Assembly: GCF_017545445.1 (NCBI RefSeq)
Contig: NZ_JAFWOM010000021.1
Span: forward strand, 1-40,045
Direction: 5' to 3'
Origin: Fibrobacter sp.
GTDB taxonomy: Bacteria; Fibrobacterota; Fibrobacteria; Fibrobacterales; Fibrobacteraceae
DNA: 40,045 nucleotides
Position 1 is the first letter of the stretch, and each line of letters opens with the position of its first letter. The position numbers were made by a program, and so were the translations under genes. The notes under the pieces are model-generated. The model was not told the DNA's origin. It saw nothing but the letters and a program-made list of their open reading frames with translations, and made no database searches. Shown here piece by piece: positions 1 to 6,680 of this stretch.

Positions 1-63
1 TCCTACTTCCTACTTCCTACTTCCTACTGCCTACTAACCACTAACCACTGCCTACTGACCACT
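1..63. repeat. Nine-unit heptanucleotide tandem array
   Basis: Read in steps of seven, this stretch is four copies of TCCTACT followed by GCCTACT, AACCACT twice, GCCTACT and GACCACT. The array ends exactly where the batE stop codon begins and may continue beyond the left edge. Related units occur at 11268-11295. It is non-coding; slipped-strand variation in copy number is possible but not shown. Confidence 0.85.
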
Positions 64-834
64 TTATTTCACAATCCCGACTTCGCTGAGTTTCACGAAA
101 CCACGGATTTTTTCGCCGAGACGGATTTCTGCGAAGTTACCTTGTTCGCCAACGACCTCAAAGCTCGTGCCTTCGCTGAGCGTGTTGAGCGTTTGAGACT
201 TGTCGCTCGGGGCGCTGGTCACGTCGGCGTTGGCGGCGGTCACAACTCCAGTGATGTCCGTTTCGAGGACAATCATCTTATAGATAGCGCTTGCTCCAAT
301 GGTGCAGAGAATGACGCTCAATGCAAATACGGCTCCTGTGCAGATGTTTTTGCCGCGTTCGCCTTTCACGAATCGACGGGCGAGAATCACAAGTGCAATG
401 GCCCAGAAGAGCACAAGGGCGATGTTCATTTGACTCTTGAGCGAAATTGCATGGTGCAAGTTCATGAGTCCTTGCAAAATCGGATTCTCTTCTTCGTCGC
501 CTTCTTTGTCTTTGGTTTTAGTTTGGGCGTAATTCAAGTTGTGCTGGATGTCGTCGTCGCTTGGACGCAAACGGAGTGCGGACTTGTAATAGAAAATCGC
601 GAAACCGAGTTTGCCGCTGCGGTAATAGGCGTTCCCTAAGTTGTAGTAAAGGTCTGCGTTGACCATTCCTTCATCGACGCAAGTTTTCCATTCGTCAATG
701 GCGCGTTCAAAATCATTTTCGTTGTACGCTTTGGTGCCTGCGTCGATGCCTGCACATGTGGGGGCGGCAACGCTGGCGGTTGCCATGAGCAAAAGTGCTG
801 CTGCGATTGTCAAAAAAATTCTATTCAGTTTCAT
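64..834 (-). CDS. batE: BatE-like TPR/SH3 protein
   Basis: A 256-residue membrane-associated protein. Residues 1-22 form a signal peptide. Residues about 27-110 carry TPR-type helices (NADLYYNLGNAYYRSGKLG, then a KSALRLRP repeat). Hydrophobic helices follow near 135-153 and 163-190, and the C-terminus (about 195-256) resembles a bacterial SH3 domain (FEVVGEQGNFAEIRL). This order is typical of BatE of the Bacteroides aerotolerance (Bat) operon. It begins 10 bp after the batD stop on the same strand, so the two are probably co-transcribed. The name 'aerotolerance' comes from early Bacteroides genetics; a cell-envelope stress role is also proposed for the family. The batA, batB and batC genes would lie outside or elsewhere. 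Confidence 0.85.
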   Translation of the reverse strand: MKLNRIFLTIAAALLLMATASVAAPTCAGIDAGTKAYNENDFERAIDEWKTCVDEGMVNADLYYNLGNAYYRSGKLGFAIFYYKSALRLRPSDDDIQHNLNYAQTKTKDKEGDEEENPILQGLMNLHHAISLKSQMNIALVLFWAIALVILARRFVKGERGKNICTGAVFALSVILCTIGASAIYKMIVLETDITGVVTAANADVTSAPSDKSQTLNTLSEGTSFEVVGEQGNFAEIRLGEKIRGFVKLSEVGIVK

Positions 835-844
835 AAAATCGTCC

Positions 845-2662
845 TTATAACTTCAGTGCCTCGCAAAGCTTTTCGACATCCGCGAGCATTTGGGACTGTT
901 CTTCGGTCGAGGCTGTGACCGGTGCGAATCGCACGAACGAGCATTTTTCAAGCCAACTGTCGATGGCACTGATGGTCTCGTCTTTGACGTTCCGCTTTGC
1001 GAGTTCCTGCTTCATTTGCGGACGGGTCATGCCCTTGAATTCGACGTTCGTCAAGTTGCTGAGGTAGTCGATGAGTCCGTTTTCGAGTGCTGCGTAGAAT
1101 GCCTTGCCGTCTCCACTCTTGAGGGCTTCGCGGGCTTTGGCGAATTTTTCCTTGAGCAACTTGTTTGCCTTGTCTTTACGGACGAGTGCCGTGTTGCTGT
1201 CGCGTTTGCGTTTTCTCGTGATGGCGAAGTTTACAACTAGGTAGAAAGGAATGGCGGCGATGAACAAAATCCAGAACAGAACGCTTCTGTGCGGTGCTGC
1301 GGTTTCGGATTTGTCCGTAACCGGGTGGATAAAGCGGATGTCGCTGCCGAGGAATTCAATTTCTTGCTTTTGAACGGCTGGCGTAGAGGATCCCGTGCCT
1401 GCAGAAACTGGCGCCTGATAAATAGGTTCAGCCGGGGCGTCGCCCTTTTCGACTTCGATAGTCCACGGGCCTGCCGAAGCGGTTTCGTATTTCTTTTTGG
1501 CGGGGTTGAACCACGAATACGTAATGGCCGGAATTTCGAAGGTTCCTTTTTTCTTCGGGTAGAGGAACACTTTTATGTTTTTCGATGTGACGACCTTGTT
1601 GCCCTTGACCTTCTTGTCGATGCTGTTTTCGGGAGGCACGGAGCGGAAATCGCTAAAGTCGGGGAGTTTCGGGTCGGTAATCGTACCCGGAGTGCCGTCG
1701 CCCTTGATGCTGATAGCGAGCGTCAACGCTTCGCCGACCTTGAGGTTTGTACGGTCGAAGTTCGCGCTAAAGCTGTAAGAACCGACCATGCCCGAAAAGT
1801 CGGCGGGCTTGCCTTCGGTCGGGAGTGGGAGGACGGTGATGGATATGGGGGGTGTGGAGGTTTCCGTTTCGATGGATTCCTGCTTGACGCTCCTGCTGGA
1901 GAACGACATGCCGCCCATCTGCTTCTTTTCTTCGACGACTTTGGGTTCGCCGAGCTTGGTGTATTTGAACTTGAACGGCGGAATTTCAAGTGTTCCGCTC
2001 TTAGTCGGGCTTAACCATGCAAATCTCGTAGTCGCCTTCATTTCGCGTCGGGTCCCTTCGACCGGCTTGAATTCCATGTTCGAAAAGTCATTGCGGTGCA
2101 CGATGAAATCGTTGCCCGTGCTCATGTCGGTTGCTTGCAAGCCACCTTGGAAGTGCTCGAATGTATGGAGGCTGAGCGTGACACTAAATTGTTCGCCTTC
2201 GTAAATGGATTTTTTACTGGGGGTGAGGCTAACTGCTAATGCGTCATCATTATAAGAACGCTGCACGTTGATGGGAATTTTATTGCTGATGACGTTCGCT
2301 TCGCCGCCAATCATCCATGTGATTGTTCCGACGTCTTGCAAGCCGGTCTTTTTGGGGGCTTTGAGCTTGAATGAATAGACGCGAGCCTTGTACGCCCTGC
2401 CACCGCCACCGAAAAACGAGTTGAAAATATCGTCCATGTCTGGACGCATCACTTGATCGGCACTGTCGAGGCCGAGAAATTTGAAGTTGTTTCGGGTTTC
2501 GAGGCGGAGCGCGCCCCTGTTTTCGGGCATTTCCGGCAGCGGAACAATGAGCTGCAAATTGAAGGTCTGACCGGCTTCGATGCGGTCTTTATCGACTTGT
2601 AAAGAGGGCTTTGCGTTTAAAAGAGCTGTTAAACCGAGACATAAAAGCAAAAATCGTTTCAT
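845..2662 (-). CDS. batD: BatD-like oxygen-tolerance protein
   Basis: A 605-residue envelope protein starting at MKRFLLLCLGLTALLNAKP, a clear signal peptide. An in-frame extension upstream to 2725 would put 21 non-signal residues in front, so I choose the internal ATG. The exported part shows successive beta-sandwich-like segments typical of BatD (LQVDKDRIEAGQTFNLQL; KSIYEGEQFSVTLSL; NLKVGEALTLAISIKGDG). A transmembrane helix (SVLFWILFIAAIPFYLVV) precedes a basic helical cytoplasmic tail. Length fits the family. It is the first gene of a batD-batE pair and is separated by a terminator from the antitoxin gene behind it, so it should have its own promoter at about 2675-2709. Confidence 0.85.
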   Translation of the reverse strand: MKRFLLLCLGLTALLNAKPSLQVDKDRIEAGQTFNLQLIVPLPEMPENRGALRLETRNNFKFLGLDSADQVMRPDMDDIFNSFFGGGGRAYKARVYSFKLKAPKKTGLQDVGTITWMIGGEANVISNKIPINVQRSYNDDALAVSLTPSKKSIYEGEQFSVTLSLHTFEHFQGGLQATDMSTGNDFIVHRNDFSNMEFKPVEGTRREMKATTRFAWLSPTKSGTLEIPPFKFKYTKLGEPKVVEEKKQMGGMSFSSRSVKQESIETETSTPPISITVLPLPTEGKPADFSGMVGSYSFSANFDRTNLKVGEALTLAISIKGDGTPGTITDPKLPDFSDFRSVPPENSIDKKVKGNKVVTSKNIKVFLYPKKKGTFEIPAITYSWFNPAKKKYETASAGPWTIEVEKGDAPAEPIYQAPVSAGTGSSTPAVQKQEIEFLGSDIRFIHPVTDKSETAAPHRSVLFWILFIAAIPFYLVVNFAITRKRKRDSNTALVRKDKANKLLKEKFAKAREALKSGDGKAFYAALENGLIDYLSNLTNVEFKGMTRPQMKQELAKRNVKDETISAIDSWLEKCSFVRFAPVTASTEEQSQMLADVEKLCEALKL

Positions 2663-2674
2663 AGCCCATAATTT

Positions 2675-2709
2675 ACCAATTTTGGAACATATAGACAAAT
2701 CAAATTGGT
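2675..2709 (-). promoter_or_regulatory. Promoter region of batD with dyad
   Basis: Between the upstream terminator and the batD ATG only about 50 bp are available. On the minus strand they hold TATATG as a possible -10/-7 element, enclosed by inverted 8-mers ACCAATTT (2675-2682) and its complement AAATTGGT (2702-2709). The dyad may be an operator; this is inference from position. Confidence 0.4.
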
Positions 2710-2710
2710 G

Positions 2711-2737
2711 AAAAAGCCCCCGCAAAAATGCAGGGGC
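2711..2737 (-). terminator. Rho-independent terminator after antitoxin
   Basis: On the minus strand a GC-rich stem (GCCCCTGCA pairing with TGCGGGGGC) is followed by five T. It lies about 10 bp after the antitoxin stop codon and isolates that locus from batD. Confidence 0.8.
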
Positions 2738-2747
2738 AAGTAAAAAA

Positions 2748-3080
2748 TTAAGCCGGTTCTATGTCTAGCTTGCCTTCGGTGTAGCGCTTCACGATCGAGT
2801 TCAAAAGCGTCTGGTAGGGAATCCCCACCCGTTCAGCCTTTGCCTTGAACGCTTCCAAAACTCCGGGATCGAAGCTGGTTCCAACTTTTGACTTCCTGGC
2901 TTTTGTCGCCGCCCGTTTCTTGGACGCTGCAATTGCCTGGGATAGCGCCCCTGGGCCGCTGAAGGATAGCCCGTTTTTTACGGCCCACTTGTGGTCTTCC
3001 AGTTCTTGTGCTTCTGTGCGGTTTTCGAAGTAAGCCGCCTTTTTGACGGCATCCCGTTCTATTTCGTCAATTTTAGCCAT
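2748..3080 (-). CDS. Ribbon-helix-helix (BrnA/CopG-like) antitoxin
   Basis: A 110-residue protein. The C-terminal 45 residues (GTSFDPGVLEAFKAKAERVG, then IPYQTLLNSIVKRY) follow the pattern of BrnA/CopG-type ribbon-helix-helix antitoxins, where a short beta strand and two helices bind operator DNA as a dimer. Start chosen at MAKIDEIERD; the frame is open upstream to 3146 but those codons overlap the toxin frame. It overlaps the end of the preceding toxin-like frame by 22 bp, the usual toxin-antitoxin coupling. An inverted-repeat operator lies in the promoter upstream of the toxin frame (3330-3343), fitting autoregulation. The antitoxin appears intact although its partner is interrupted. Confidence 0.75.
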   Translation of the reverse strand: MAKIDEIERDAVKKAAYFENRTEAQELEDHKWAVKNGLSFSGPGALSQAIAASKKRAATKARKSKVGTSFDPGVLEAFKAKAERVGIPYQTLLNSIVKRYTEGKLDIEPA

Positions 3081-3313
3081 TGGTTTTTCCTCAGCTTGAA
3101 AGCGGTTGTTACTGTGTTTGTTATGTAAGAGTAAACGATCTTGCAATATTTCCTAGAAATTTCAGCCAGTATTTCGATGCAGTCCTCATATTCTTTTGAC
3201 TAGTAAGCCTTCACTACCGGGATTTTTTCGTCAAACAGGTCTCTTACTTCCTGTTCCGTTATCGAGCAAGAAGCCATGTGCTGTTTTGCGTGGTCGCTTA
3301 TTCTTATGTTCAT
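3059..3313 (-). pseudogene. DUF4258-like toxin with internal amber stop
   Basis: Reading from the ATG at 3313 gives MNIRISDHAKQHMASCSITE... for 37 codons, then TAG at 3202-3200, then the same frame continues open as SKEYEDCIEILAEIS... IVYSYITNTVTTAFKLR and ends at 3059. The N-terminal His-rich strand plus helix and the C-terminal Tyr/Thr strands resemble small DUF4258/RelE-fold toxins. The single stop splits an otherwise complete frame of about 84 codons directly in front of the antitoxin, with the expected overlap. The simplest reading is a nonsense-inactivated toxin; sequencing error or suppression are alternatives. The family assignment is tentative because no search was run. Confidence 0.65.
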
Positions 3314-3319
3314 ATCCTT

Positions 3320-3348
3320 GATATATGATATTATCTTGATAATGTCAA
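3320..3348 (-). promoter_or_regulatory. Toxin-antitoxin promoter and operator
   Basis: On the minus strand TTGACA (3343-3348) is followed by a 17-bp spacer and TATATC (3320-3325). Inside the spacer lies the inverted repeat ATTATC-N2-GATAAT (3330-3343), a plausible ribbon-helix-helix operator. The -10 element is only 6 bp before the toxin ATG, so the message would be almost leaderless. Confidence 0.65.
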
Positions 3349-3490
3349 GATGCTTTTATTTCAACGAAAAAAAACAAATTTCCATTCTGTAGATATACTA
3401 TGGGATTCCTTTTGCGTCTGAAAAAGTGTTTTGCGAGAGAAATCGTGTAAGGATTTTTGAAAAGATTTGCGAAATTTATATTTTTTACCC

Positions 3491-3519
3491 TTGAAACGTT
3501 AGTAAAATTTTATTATCAT
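3491..3519 (+). promoter_or_regulatory. Promoter of first small-peptide gene
   Basis: TTGAAA (3491-3496), 17-bp spacer, TATCAT (3514-3519). Spacing and the motif GTTAGTAAAA inside the spacer match the promoter of the second copy at 4339-4367. A conserved leader TGGCCGCGTCAAAA (3520-3533) follows, then AAGGAG at 3535-3540. Confidence 0.7.
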
Positions 3520-3548
3520 TGGCCGCGTCAAAACAAGGAGTCAAAAAT

Positions 3549-3611
3549 ATGTACTGCATTCTCGCTGCCCTCTTGATCAAAAGCTTCAAAAAGCACGTCA
3601 AGAACGCATAA
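3549..3611 (+). CDS. 20-residue peptide gene, copy 1
   Basis: An ATG with a consensus AAGGAG eight bases upstream opens a 20-codon frame starting MYCILAALLIKSFKK, with a hydrophobic head (residues 4-10) and a Lys-rich tail, ending in TAA. It has a sigma70-type promoter before it and a strong hairpin terminator after it, so it looks like a complete monocistronic gene. A second copy lies at 4396-4458: residues 1-15 and the final Ala are identical and only positions 16-19 vary, in both sequence and length-preserving fashion. The conserved promoter, leader and start argue for translation. Function unknown: a small membrane-active peptide (for example a type I toxin of Ibs/Ldr style) or a signalling/leader peptide are possibilities. 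Too short for ordinary gene callers. Confidence 0.65.
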   Translation: MYCILAALLIKSFKKHVKNA

Positions 3612-3648
3612 ACACTAAAAACTTTCTCTCTCCAAAAATGAACACGAT

Positions 3649-3681
3649 GCCACGGAAACTCTCCGTGGCTTTGCTTTTTTT
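3649..3681 (+). terminator. Terminator of first small-peptide gene
   Basis: GCCACGGA (3649-3656) pairs perfectly with TCCGTGGC (3662-3669) around a 5-nt loop, followed by TTTGC and seven T. Confidence 0.9.
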
Positions 3682-3730
3682 GTGTGATAGAGCAGAAGTT
3701 GCTATTCCATTTCCGTTTGGGATATGATTT

Positions 3731-4222
3731 TTAAAACTTTGCGAACAAGTTGATACCGGCTTGAGCGTGGAGTCCGATGAATGGCGCTATGAAGAATTGT
3801 GTTGCTTGTTTTTTGTATTTATAATAAAAATATTGTTTCTTTAATTCTTCTTGCTTTCGATTGTGACTTTTTGATTTTGCGATATCGTAAATTCCGTAAA
3901 TAATCATTGGCACGCCTATGATTGCGAGTGGAATTCCGAATACTGCGGTGTTGAATTGTTCGTTGTCATCAAATGTTGCGGACTTGTAGATGGCGATGCC
4001 TCCTCCGATAGTTAAGGGAATCCCAAAACCGAGTAGAATTTGACCTGTTGTTGCGGAAGCTTTGCTCTGTTCTTGGAAAATCATGCGTTCATAGATTTCT
4101 GTAGAATCTATTTCTGTTTTTTGTATGCGGTAATTAAAATCGTAGAGGTTTTCATTGTCTTCTGCAAATATGAGTTCAAATAAAAAGCTTGTTAGCAATA
4201 AAATTTTTTTCAGCGAAAACAT
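3731..4222 (-). CDS. Small exported/membrane protein, unknown function
   Basis: A 163-residue protein I do not recognise. It has an N-terminal signal peptide (MFSLKKILLLTSFLFELIFA, likely cut before EDNEN), a short charged region, then two hydrophobic helices rich in Gly/Ile/Pro (about residues 60-80 and 92-113), a basic segment (KSKSHNRKQEELKKQYFYYK) and a final strand-like stretch ending in Phe (GLHAQAGINLFAKF). The gene lies on the strand opposite to, and between, the two copies of the 20-residue peptide gene, whose terminators and promoters isolate it. Base composition is AT-rich. Whether it works with the peptides is not known. Confidence 0.6.
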   Translation of the reverse strand: MFSLKKILLLTSFLFELIFAEDNENLYDFNYRIQKTEIDSTEIYERMIFQEQSKASATTGQILLGFGIPLTIGGGIAIYKSATFDDNEQFNTAVFGIPLAIIGVPMIIYGIYDIAKSKSHNRKQEELKKQYFYYKYKKQATQFFIAPFIGLHAQAGINLFAKF

Positions 4223-4338
4223 AGCTTTGGCAAAATAAAAAATTATGGATATGATAAAGTTTAGAATGTCTAGAGATTGTCTTTATGTCGGCATGGACGA
4301 AATGTCCAAAAAGTTATCGAAATATATATTAAAATCCC

Positions 4339-4367
4339 TTGACGTGTTAGTAAAAGTTTTTTAATAT
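4339..4367 (+). promoter_or_regulatory. Promoter of second small-peptide gene
   Basis: TTGACG (4339-4344), 17-bp spacer, TAATAT (4362-4367), then the conserved leader TGGCCGCGTCAAAA (4368-4381) and AAGGAG at 4385-4390. It aligns almost base for base with the promoter at 3491-3519. Confidence 0.75.
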
Positions 4368-4395
4368 TGGCCGCGTCAAAAATAAAGGAGTCTAA

Positions 4396-4458
4396 ATGTA
4401 CTGCATTCTCGCCGCCCTCTTGATCAAAAGCTTTAAGAAGAACACCAAGCGTGCTTAA
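4396..4458 (+). CDS. 20-residue peptide gene, copy 2
   Basis: Second copy of the gene at 3549-3611: a 20-codon frame again starting MYCILAALLIKSFKK, followed by NTKRA where copy 1 has HVKNA. Several synonymous changes (for example GCC for GCT at one Ala, TTT for TTC at Phe, AAG for AAA at Lys) leave residues 1-15 unchanged, which points to selection on the peptide. The strong Shine-Dalgarno AAGGAG sits 5 bp before the ATG, the promoter is near-consensus, and a terminator follows at 4494-4520. Function unknown; see copy 1. Confidence 0.68.
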   Translation: MYCILAALLIKSFKKNTKRA

Positions 4459-4493
4459 CTTTTAGTGAAAAACGATTAAGAATTATGGAAAAC

Positions 4494-4520
4494 GGTCTCG
4501 GAATAACCGAGCCTTTTTTT
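4494..4520 (+). terminator. Terminator of second small-peptide gene
   Basis: GGTCTCGG pairs with CCGAGCC (one bulge) around AATAA, followed by seven T. It also separates the peptide gene from malQ. Confidence 0.85.
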
Positions 4521-4562
4521 ATTTGCTTGTTTTTTTACATGATGACAATAAAAAAATAGAGT

Positions 4563-4570
4563 TATATTTG
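4563..4570 (+). promoter_or_regulatory. TAnnTTTG-type element before malQ
   Basis: TATATTTG matches the -7 element TAnnTTTG used by primary sigma factors of the Bacteroidota group. It ends only 4 bp before the malQ ATG and no Shine-Dalgarno is visible, so the transcript would be leaderless if this is the promoter. Confidence 0.45.
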
Positions 4571-4574
4571 AAGC

Positions 4575-6548
4575 ATGCGATATGGTGATTTAACTTCTTT
4601 TCAAACCGGCGTAGCCGTTCCCCTTTTCAGTCTTCACAGCAAACACAGCATTGGCATTGGCGAATTTCTGGATTTGATTCCGTTTGCCCAGTGGTCCAAG
4701 TTTTGCGGATTCAATATCATTCAGCTTTTGCCTGTAAACGATACCGGCTCGGAGTCCAGTCCTTACAGTGCCCGCAGCGCGTTTGCTTTGAATCCTGTCT
4801 TTATCAACGTCCAGTCTGTGACCGGGGCTTCGAAGTTTGAAACAGAAATTGAAAACGCCCGCGAACAGTTTGCAGATATCAAGCGTGTCGATTATTACCG
4901 CATTACCACGTGGAAACGTTCGATTCTCCGCAAAATTTTTGATTCTCGCTACGACGAACTCAAGACTTCAAAGAAACTTCTTGCTTGGATTGACAAGAAC
5001 TCGTGGGTCAAGTCCTACTGCGTTTATTGCACGCTCAAGTCCCAGAATAACGAAGCGAGCTGGAAGGATTGGAAAAAGTATCAGAACCCTTCCGCTGCCG
5101 ATGTCGATAAACTTTGGATGAAGAATTATAGGGACGTGCTTTTCCAGGCATGGATGCAATATACGGCAGAAGGGCAGTTTACCGCAGCCGTGAACGAGGT
5201 GTCCAAGCTCGGTCTTCGCCTTAAAGGTGACGTGCCTATTCTCATTAACGAAGACAGTGCGGATGTCTGGTTCGACCGCAAGTATTTCTCGCTGGATGAC
5301 CGTGCCGGCGCTCCTCCTGACATGTTCAGCTATGGCGGTCAGAACTGGGGATTCCCGACGTACCGCTGGGACGTTCTTGAGGCAGATGATTTTGGCTGGT
5401 GGCGTCGCCGTTTAGCTCAGGCGAGCAAGTTCTACCACGCTTACCGCATTGACCATGTGCTCGGTTTCTTCCGCATTTGGGCGATTCCGGAGCAAGAAGT
5501 GACTGGTATTCTTGGCAGGTTCCAGCCGTCGATTCCGCTCACGTGGGATGTGCTCCGTGATGCCGGCTTCTGTCGCGAAACGCTTGAATATTTGCGTCGT
5601 CCGAATTTCTCTGTAGAACAGTTGCGCGAATTCCTCGGCAACGAAACGGACAGGCTTGTATCTTTGTATTTTGAAAATTTGCCGGGAAAGTTCGACCGCT
5701 TTGTCGTCAAGCCGGAATTTCTGTCCGAAAAAGCCATTGTCGCTTTGGATGAACCGCAGGAAGTCAAGGATTCCATGCTTCGCGTCTATTGGAATCGCGT
5801 GTTCATCCCGACCGGTGACGAAAATACGTTCTATCCTTACTGGTACTGGTACAACCAGCCGGTGCTCTTTACGCTTCCGCAGAATGAACAGCAGAAACTT
5901 CATGAATTGATTGGGCAGAACGAACAAGCTCAAAACGCACTCTGGGAACAGAATGCGATGAAGCTTTTGTCTGTACTTGCGAATGAAACGGATATGCTTG
6001 TTTGTGCCGAAGACCTGGGCGCCGTGCCGCCGTGCGTGCCGTCCGTGCTCAAGAAGCTCAACATCATGTCGCTTCGCATTGAGCGCTGGGCCCGCGATTG
6101 GAACGTTCCGTATTCGCCGTATTACAGCATGGAAGACTATCCGCGTCTTTCTGTTTGCACCACGAGCTGCCACGATACATCGACGTTGCGCGGTCTCTGG
6201 GAAGAAAGCGATTTCGATAAGGCGTTCTACTGGTCGCATGCGCAGTTGCCGGGCGTTGCCCCCGAAAAGCTTTCTCCGTCTGTAGTGCGCGACATTCTTT
6301 CGCATGTGTTTACTGCAAATAGCTTGTTCTGCATTCCGCCAATCCAGGATTACTTTGCGCTTTCCGCTTCGCTTTCTGTAGAAGACCCGAAGGAAGAACG
6401 CGTCAATATTCCGGGAACTGTCGGAGGCAACAACTGGACGTACCGTACGCCGTGCAGTGTAGAAGACTTGCTTGCGAATGCTGGCTTGATTCTGGATATC
6501 GCAAAGCTTGTCGATGAACGAAAGAACCGTGCTCTGTGGAAGATTTAG
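4575..6548 (+). CDS. malQ: 4-alpha-glucanotransferase (amylomaltase), GH77
   Basis: A 657-residue cytoplasmic enzyme of family GH77 that disproportionates maltodextrins by moving alpha-1,4-glucan segments between chains. The start MRYGDLTSFQ runs straight into the family's first strand (TGVAVPLFSLHS), so little room exists for another start. Catalytic elements: nucleophile Asp293 in YRIDHVLGFFRIW, acid/base Glu479 in VCAEDLGAVPP, and the transition-state pair His533-Asp534 in SCHDTSTLRG. The Gly-rich loop GAPPDMFSYGGQNWGFPTY (about 245-263) is also typical. An insertion between the nucleophile and acid/base strands (about 305-460) makes it longer than the roughly 500-residue minimal enzymes. 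It precedes a GH13 amylase, and glgP lies at the far right of the window; together these fit glycogen/maltodextrin turnover. Confidence 0.95.
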   Translation: MRYGDLTSFQTGVAVPLFSLHSKHSIGIGEFLDLIPFAQWSKFCGFNIIQLLPVNDTGSESSPYSARSAFALNPVFINVQSVTGASKFETEIENAREQFADIKRVDYYRITTWKRSILRKIFDSRYDELKTSKKLLAWIDKNSWVKSYCVYCTLKSQNNEASWKDWKKYQNPSAADVDKLWMKNYRDVLFQAWMQYTAEGQFTAAVNEVSKLGLRLKGDVPILINEDSADVWFDRKYFSLDDRAGAPPDMFSYGGQNWGFPTYRWDVLEADDFGWWRRRLAQASKFYHAYRIDHVLGFFRIWAIPEQEVTGILGRFQPSIPLTWDVLRDAGFCRETLEYLRRPNFSVEQLREFLGNETDRLVSLYFENLPGKFDRFVVKPEFLSEKAIVALDEPQEVKDSMLRVYWNRVFIPTGDENTFYPYWYWYNQPVLFTLPQNEQQKLHELIGQNEQAQNALWEQNAMKLLSVLANETDMLVCAEDLGAVPPCVPSVLKKLNIMSLRIERWARDWNVPYSPYYSMEDYPRLSVCTTSCHDTSTLRGLWEESDFDKAFYWSHAQLPGVAPEKLSPSVVRDILSHVFTANSLFCIPPIQDYFALSASLSVEDPKEERVNIPGTVGGNNWTYRTPCSVEDLLANAGLILDIAKLVDERKNRALWKI

Positions 6549-6604
6549 CGCTTCGCGAGTTTAGACGTGCTGCAACTTTTTAAGACGATACGTTCTTTTT
6601 GCTT

Positions 6605-6680
6605 TGTCACCCCGGATTTATTCCGGGGTCTCCATACTCAGTATGAAATGGCGATGCCGGAACGGGGTCCGGCATGACAG
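6605..6680. repeat. REP-like double palindrome
   Basis: Two palindromes, CCCCGGA-N5-TCCGGGG (6610-6628) and GCCGGA-N6-TCCGGC (6656-6673), stand 27 bp apart and are bordered by GTCA and TGACA. The style matches the palindromes at 9946-9965, 10124-10144, 11064-11083 and 16825-16845. The second palindrome overlaps the initiation site of the next gene. Confidence 0.75.

Noticed and set aside
1..63. Possible CRISPR array
   Set aside because: Units are contiguous 7-mers without spacers; no cas genes are in the window.
3404..3454. A 16-residue frame MGFLLRLKKCFAREIV
   Set aside because: Unlike the two peptide genes nearby, it has no Shine-Dalgarno, no second copy and no terminator.
5412..6305. A 297-codon minus-strand frame within malQ
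   Set aside because: Shadow of the malQ coding strand, which has all GH77 catalytic motifs.
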